Below, piece by piece: positions 59,033 to 64,000 of a stretch of DNA of 64,000 bases; position 1 is the first letter of the stretch, and each line of letters begins with the position of its first letter. The position numbers and the translations under genes were made by a program. The stretch is from positions 2,108,001 to 2,172,000 of the forward strand of contig JAVHNS010000008.1 in NCBI GenBank assembly GCA_036872755.1, read 5' to 3'. The notes beneath the pieces were generated by a model that was given only the letters and a program-made list of their open reading frames with translations, made no database searches and was not told the DNA's origin. Origin of the DNA: Orbilia blumenaviensis (Eukaryota; Ascomycota; Orbiliomycetes; Orbiliales; Orbiliaceae).

Positions 59033-60667
59033 AAGGAGCTGAATAAAATATATGTAGAATACAATAAAATAAAAATATATCTGAAAAAGAAAAGAGAAGA
59101 AAGAAAAAAGGAAAAAGCCTCCGGACAAGGGTGGCTCCAACGAACACCACCACAACCACAGCATCCAGCCGACCCTAAATTAAAATCCGACTCACACTCC
59201 CCACCCATCTTTCCTTTCCTTTCCTTCGTCAACACTACCATCTCATCCCTTCCTAGTGTTCACCGCCGCCCGTTCCCTTTCCATTCATTGTATCTTCTCG
59301 CCACGCCTGTACTTTCCCACATTCCGTTGTTCTTAGCTCAGTACTATTCCTGTTTGATTTCTTTTTCCTCTCCTGTAACCCTGTCATCTTTTCCACGGTC
59401 TTTTCTTTCCTTTTTTTCATTTAATTCAATTTTCTTCTGACTCCTTCTTTTTCTTCCCCTCTTCGCGTCTGCTTAAATACCTTCCCCTCGACGCGTCTTC
59501 TTCGTGATCACATTTTTTTCGCGTCTGGCAGTTTTGCGGCCATTTCTTATAATCTCATATCCTCACCAGGTATGGTACTATCTAATTAAAAAGCTTGCTC
59601 TCTCCCATATCGTATTGCCCACCCCCTCCCATGCACCCTTATGCTGCGTACCAGTAGTCGTCGTATCGTCTTTTAGCTGTAGCCGTGCAAATTGCCGTTC
59701 GTTCGTTCGTCTGCCATGCATCTCCAATTACTGACCCATGAGCACAGCAGCTCTTCTCTCCAACCCAACATATATCGATACCGCCAATCTGCCGCGCCGT
59801 CGACATTATTCAAGTCTCAACTCCCCCCTCCCTTTGCCTTTCGTACTCTGTAGTCTTCGCCATTCGCCATTGAGCCTTCGGTATTGTTCCTGAAGCCGCT
59901 ACTGCATTGCTATCCCTGAGCATAATCCGGCCCAATCGGATCCCTTCGAGTCGAGGTGCACCTGCAACAACACACAGCCTGTGCCCTGTTCAACACATCC
60001 CACTCTCTAGAACATTCTCGCCTCGTCGTAGTGAAGTACAGAGTGGATTCGATAGAATTAATATCGAAACCGCTCTATCGATACTCTCAAATGCAATTGG
60101 TCCCGGCGAAGTTGTAGCTTCCATTCCCCATCGCCGGGTGAAGGCAGGCCGGGGAGGAGGAGCCATAGCCAGCAGGTGTTCCAACCGTTGCCCTGAGACC
60201 GTATGTCCAATTCTCACTGTTTCGCCTCGCCTTGGGAAGGGGCGCCTTTTCCCCCAGACAACTGCTCGCACTAACCCCAAAAATTGTCTCCAACAGCCCT
60301 GACCGCAGCCCCTTGTCATTCCACCCTTGTGACAAAACTTCAACGCTCATTTACTCTCCTAATTTTCCTCCCGACGACTTTGGAGAATTTATTTTCTTCT
60401 CGGTCTCGACTCTTTCGGTTTTTTGTTCATTCAGAAACCTGGGACAGTTGCGAGAGGTCAATTGGATTTTGGGGGTATTGGAGTTGCGATTACCAGGTCA
60501 CTGTTGGGATTCTGCAAGGGATCTAGGACGGACACATTGTCTGAGTTAACAGATACACTAAAGGGCCCCGCTATCAACTTGTATGTTTTGCTGCACAGTT
60601 GGCTGTTAAGTCGTTCCCTCAGGGAATCTCTCAGGAAACGTCTTGGTTTTTTAATTGATATCAGGGA
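58089..60667. promoter_or_regulatory. Divergent intergenic region with probable long CT-rich leader of the PHD-finger gene
   Basis: 2.6 kb between the divergent Dus1 and PHD genes. It contains a 38-base A run at 58992-59029 and a long pyrimidine-rich stretch from about 59180 to 60420 with several ATGs and short open frames, typical of long leaders of fungal regulatory genes. No coding domain was found; the 126-codon frame at 60423-60803 overlaps the PHD gene's first exon and intron in another frame. Confidence 0.5.
58992..59029. repeat. Poly(A) homopolymer, 38 nt
   Basis: Longest homopolymer in the window, preceded by GGAAAGG purine repeats. No retroposon body or target-site duplication is apparent. 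Confidence 0.9.
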
Positions 60668-62797
60668 ATGGAGATGGAAGACTCGTGGCAGAATTCATCT
60701 CAGTCTTATGGGTAAGCAAGCAAGCCGAGTCTGTTCTTGTTGGCCTTCTAATTTTTACTTATACCACTGGGTATGCATATTTACTCTTCTATCTGACATG
60801 TAATGTAGGTATACCAATTTGACACCAAAACTTCCCCAAATGTCCGGCGCTCATACCTCTCCTTCTAAATCGGATGCATCTGGTCTACGTTGGCATAACT
60901 CAGTAGCTGAAGATTACAATCAGATGGGCGATTTGAGAAAAACCCCTTTGGTAGCAGGTATGATGGAGGCCAGGACCAATTTCCCAGAACAACCAGTAGC
61001 TCAACTGTCATCAAATACAGGAGTGCCAAATACTTATATGAAGAAGAGGAAACCCTCGGCCTCCACTTCCATCACATCAAGTCCTGCGAGATCAAACATC
61101 CCTAGTGATGGTGCTTTTGATCATATACAACCCCTGGGAAACCAGCCAACATCACATGGGATCCCCCCAACTAAGAAAAGACGAGGCCGCCCGCCCAAAA
61201 ACCCACCTTCGCAAACTTATGTTTCTACGATCGAATTTATCCAAGAATCAGGGGTCAATGGAGAGACGGAGCCACTCCCCAAGTCGCGCCACTCCCCGGG
61301 GTTGCACGCTCTGGATACCTTTGTGAACTTCCCTGAGTCCAACTTGCATAATGTAAACATGGAGTCTTTCAATGACGATTTTCATACAAATAAGTATTGG
61401 GATGCATCTTTCGCTGGGTCTTTTCTTTCAGACAGCCATATTCCCCAGAGTCTCGCAGCCATGACCGGAGATATCGATCTCTCCTCCGCTACAGCAACCT
61501 TTGATTGGTCGAATGTTCCTACTACTATCGGTGCCGCAACCCCACATGGGGTGGTGGATCCGTTGCGGTCTCTCTCGATGCACTCGCTGGGCGAAAGCTT
61601 CTTCCCGCACCATCCTCATTCTGATACTGCCAACTTTTCGTTTGCCCAGGATCCGTTGTCTGCAAGTGATACTATCTCGCCTGGATCCGTCAATCCAAAC
61701 CTCATCTTTGCCAACCAAGATTTTGGTAAGTCCTATGGTGGCATGGATGAATTTCGCCCTTACCACCAGCAAAATTTGCAGCACGAAGAGTCAGTTAGTC
61801 AACGGAAAAGGCAGAAGGCAGCTCTCGGAAATGGCCAACTTCACGCAGCGTCTAAAGACTCTGCTAGTAGACCCACAAGGAAGAGGGCCTTGACCGAGAG
61901 TGCTTTCATTCAGTCCACCAGCAAGGGAGGGCTTTCCAATACTGGTATCCACCCTAGTCCAAGGAAACAAATGGGTGCCTTCACCAACAAAACGAGGTCA
62001 GCCGTAAGAGATGAAAATACAACTCCGTCTCCAACAGTAGACGGGATGTCGAGAAGGGTTACCCCTGGAAGTAATGGATCGAAAAACGGAATTAGGAAGA
62101 CTAGAACTGCCGTGAACTTCTCAATTTCTCCTGGGGGGAGAGCGAAGGCGGAAAAGGTTCTGCTCCAGGATCAAGATCTTCAATCCGACCACTCCGACTC
62201 AGAGGTTGATAATCAAGGGGAATATGATACCGATTCTTCGACTGACGAAGATGACTTCGATCCCAACTCAAGTTACTCGATGGCTGCCAGCAGGCTGGCT
62301 GGCTCCAGGCGCCACCGGCGCGGTTCGATATCATATCTAAGTCGATCGATGGATAGACCAAAGCTTGCCCGTTTTAAAACTACTCCATCGGGCCCATCTC
62401 CATCTTCGTCCCAGTTCTTACTATCCGGCGATTTCACGTCCGATAGTTTTGGTCATGGAAACAACCCTTTTTTACCACCAGACCTTTCCATGTCCAGCCT
62501 TAGACAAAGCCCTAGAAAAAGAAGCCCAAACAGGAAGGAATCCAGGCGCCATAATCGAACTTCAAGCCTTTACAGTACCAAGTCTTCGATAGGGGCACCT
62601 CACGCAAGAAACCTAGGCTCAATGCGAGAGGAAGAAGAGTATTCTGAGGCAGAAACCGTCATTGACGAACCCACTTTTGCTCCTCAAGGCGATGCTATCC
62701 TCGCACTAAAACAAGCTGTAGCCCGCCGAAATAGCTACTCCGTCCCAGGTACGTATTATACCTTTCCCTTCTAAAATCCATATGTTTTTCACCCTTA

Positions 62798-62832
<35 letters not shown>

Positions 62833-63463
62833 CTCCCTAACCGTATATTCAAACTGCTAACTCGTGTAAAGGGGGTATTTCAAAACGCCCAGCCTCATCA
62901 TATGCTACATCCCGCCCGTCAACAAGGCATTCTAACCTGCTTCCCTCTTCGCCCCCCATGCAACAGCAGCATCCATATGGGTTCTCCACCCCACAAACCG
63001 TGAGATCAGGTTATTCATCGGATGCTTTCAATATCTCGCCGACAACGGTCACTGATCCGGATTGTGTTACCCCAACCACATACGGTGGACGTTCAAATTG
63101 CGAGAGACATGACTTTGCTATGGACATTCGTTGCAGCTGTGTATCCACGGGTTCCCCCGAAATGCCTGTGTTACAATGGTGAATAGCCTTTCTAATATAC
63201 GCTGCGGTGCTTGAAAATTAAGAAGACAAGTAAAAAGAAGAATGAAGTACTGATTCGAGGACCCTTTGTCATTTTCTAGCAACGCTTGCTTCAAGTGGGT
63301 TCATGTTCAATGCGAGGGATATGAGCATAAGCCTATCCCATCGAGTCTCATTTGTTCGTTCTGCAAAGGCGGGTGGCAAGGTCCACAGCCCCAGCGTGTC
63401 TTTCGAAAACCGTCACTCCCTCAAACCATTTCACCACCGACGACCCGAAGTTTCCATGGCTGA
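60668..63463 (+). CDS. AT-hook and PHD-finger chromatin-associated protein
   Basis: Four exons, 60668-60711, 60809-62748, 62872-63178 and 63280-63463, give 824 residues. Exon 1 encodes MEMEDSWQNSSQSYG; an in-frame stop lies just upstream. A canonical AT-hook, KKRRGRPPKNPP, lies at about 135-146. Most of the protein is Ser/Pro/Asn-rich and disordered, with an acidic run (STDEDDFDPNSS) and basic patches (RRHRRGS, SPRKRSPNRKESRRHNR). The C-terminus forms one PHD zinc finger: Cys749, Cys751, Cys764, Cys767, His772, Cys775, Cys789, Cys792 (CSC, CNACFKWVHVQC, CSFC), a Cys4-His-Cys3 pattern. Intron 3 splits Cys764. Intron 2 (123 nt) contains a CA microsatellite. PHD fingers usually read histone H3 tails. 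A nuclear regulator is inferred; the complex is unknown. Starting at MSGAHTSP in exon 2 would drop the first 25 residues. Confidence 0.87.
62801..62830. repeat. (CA)n microsatellite in PHD-gene intron 2
   Basis: About 15 CA units between donor 62749 and the CTAAC branch site near 62856. Variation here would change intron length but not the splice signals. Confidence 0.9.
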
Positions 63464-64000
63464 AGCAAGATACCTCGGGTGACGTATCCTTTTTAACCCT
63501 GTTTTCCGTATCAAACCTTTCCTTTCTTGCTGTTTAAAAAGAATTAATACTTTTAGTCACGACTTGGTCTTCTTCGCTGCTCTTCAAAACCCATCTCTTG
63601 CCCACCCTGAAATAAAAAAAATGATCACACTTGATATCCCCCCTGGCGTTATGCATATTCGAAAACAAAAAATATGGTATTCGTTCTTTTGACCCTTTCC
63701 CTTTCCTTCAACGATTGGCTTATTTTTCATGACCTGAACCCAAGTTTTTTTCTTTCGTTTGGTTCGCGTTCCAATATTTCTCTTGACTGATTGCCCTCCC
63801 TCTTGCGAGATTTGTTCCATTCATCTGATCATCAGATTGAGCAATAGCATATTAAAGGGGAGCCCTTACTCTGCTTCCCATACACTTGGTTCCATGTCCC
63901 GATTCCTGCGAATCGATTTTTTATTCCCCCTCCCCCCGACTTTCCCTCAGCAATTTGTTTCATTAATTTCATATAGACGGAGCATGTTGTCCTGCCCATT
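63464..64000. other. 3' flank of the PHD-finger gene
   Basis: 537 bases with no supported gene. AT- and pyrimidine-rich, presumably 3' UTR and the flank of a gene beyond the window. Confidence 0.55.

Noticed and set aside
60423..60803. 126-codon frame in front of the PHD-finger gene
   Set aside because: Crosses the first exon and intron of that gene in a different frame and has no domain; treated as leader sequence.
1..64000. CRISPR array, transposon or viral insertion
   Set aside because: No spaced direct repeats, transposase, reverse transcriptase, integrase or viral structural gene seen, and no long terminal repeats.

Overview
This 64 kb window comes from the nuclear genome of a filamentous ascomycete (Pezizomycotina), most likely Eurotiomycetes and possibly Onygenales. 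The genes are split by many short introns (mostly 55-105 nt) with fungal GT...CTAAC/CTGAC...AG signals. The recognisable products (SAP18, RPS25, Mis12/Mtw1, Gtr2, Dus1, a GAF hybrid histidine kinase, an allantoate-family MFS carrier) are typical of that group. The order-level placement is inference from overall style, not from a marker gene. Genes are sparse: roughly 17 loci, separated by 0.4-6.7 kb of intergenic DNA rich in homopolymers, purine/pyrimidine tracts, microsatellites and a dispersed short palindrome built on TACCTAGGTA.

Layout. 1-6740 holds no supported gene. At 6741-8313 a SAP18-like co-repressor subunit and ribosomal protein eS25 are transcribed divergently from a 360 bp shared promoter. 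At 8742-11493 (both minus strand) lie a membrane-anchored cytochrome b5-like/MAPR haem protein and a Gtt1-like glutathione S-transferase. A gene-poor stretch leads to a 1405-residue hybrid histidine kinase (15003-19615). It is followed by a long-form OSGIN-like FAD protein with a candidate C-terminal CaaX box (21918-24017) and, on the other strand, the kinetochore subunit Mis12/Mtw1 with a GC-AG intron (24445-25555). 29917-31484 is the Rag-type GTPase Gtr2 (TORC1/EGO signalling), preceded by a very long pyrimidine-rich leader. 33414-33902 is an unrecognised Pro/Ser-rich protein. 35527-36023 is a small one-span membrane protein whose exons are each too short to be conspicuous.

39436-42305 encodes an F-box protein with a long propeller-like C-terminal part. 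43468-43935 is a short Cys/His-bearing hypothetical. 46108-48251 is a nine-exon MFS permease of the Dal5/Tna1 type. 50408-51659, 52141-53316 and 54167-55026 are three proteins I do not recognise, probably lineage-restricted. 55554-56042 may be a frame-broken relic. 56523-58088 is tRNA-dihydrouridine synthase Dus1. 60668-63463 is an AT-hook plus PHD-finger chromatin protein with a long CT-rich 5' region.

The genes form no cluster or operon and look like ordinary chromosomal housekeeping and regulatory loci interleaved with lineage-restricted genes. I see no transposon, CRISPR array, rRNA or convincing tRNA. Exon models were built by hand from splice signals, reading-frame continuity and remembered family sequence. 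Gene models with family support are firm; the start codons of the unrecognised proteins are less so.
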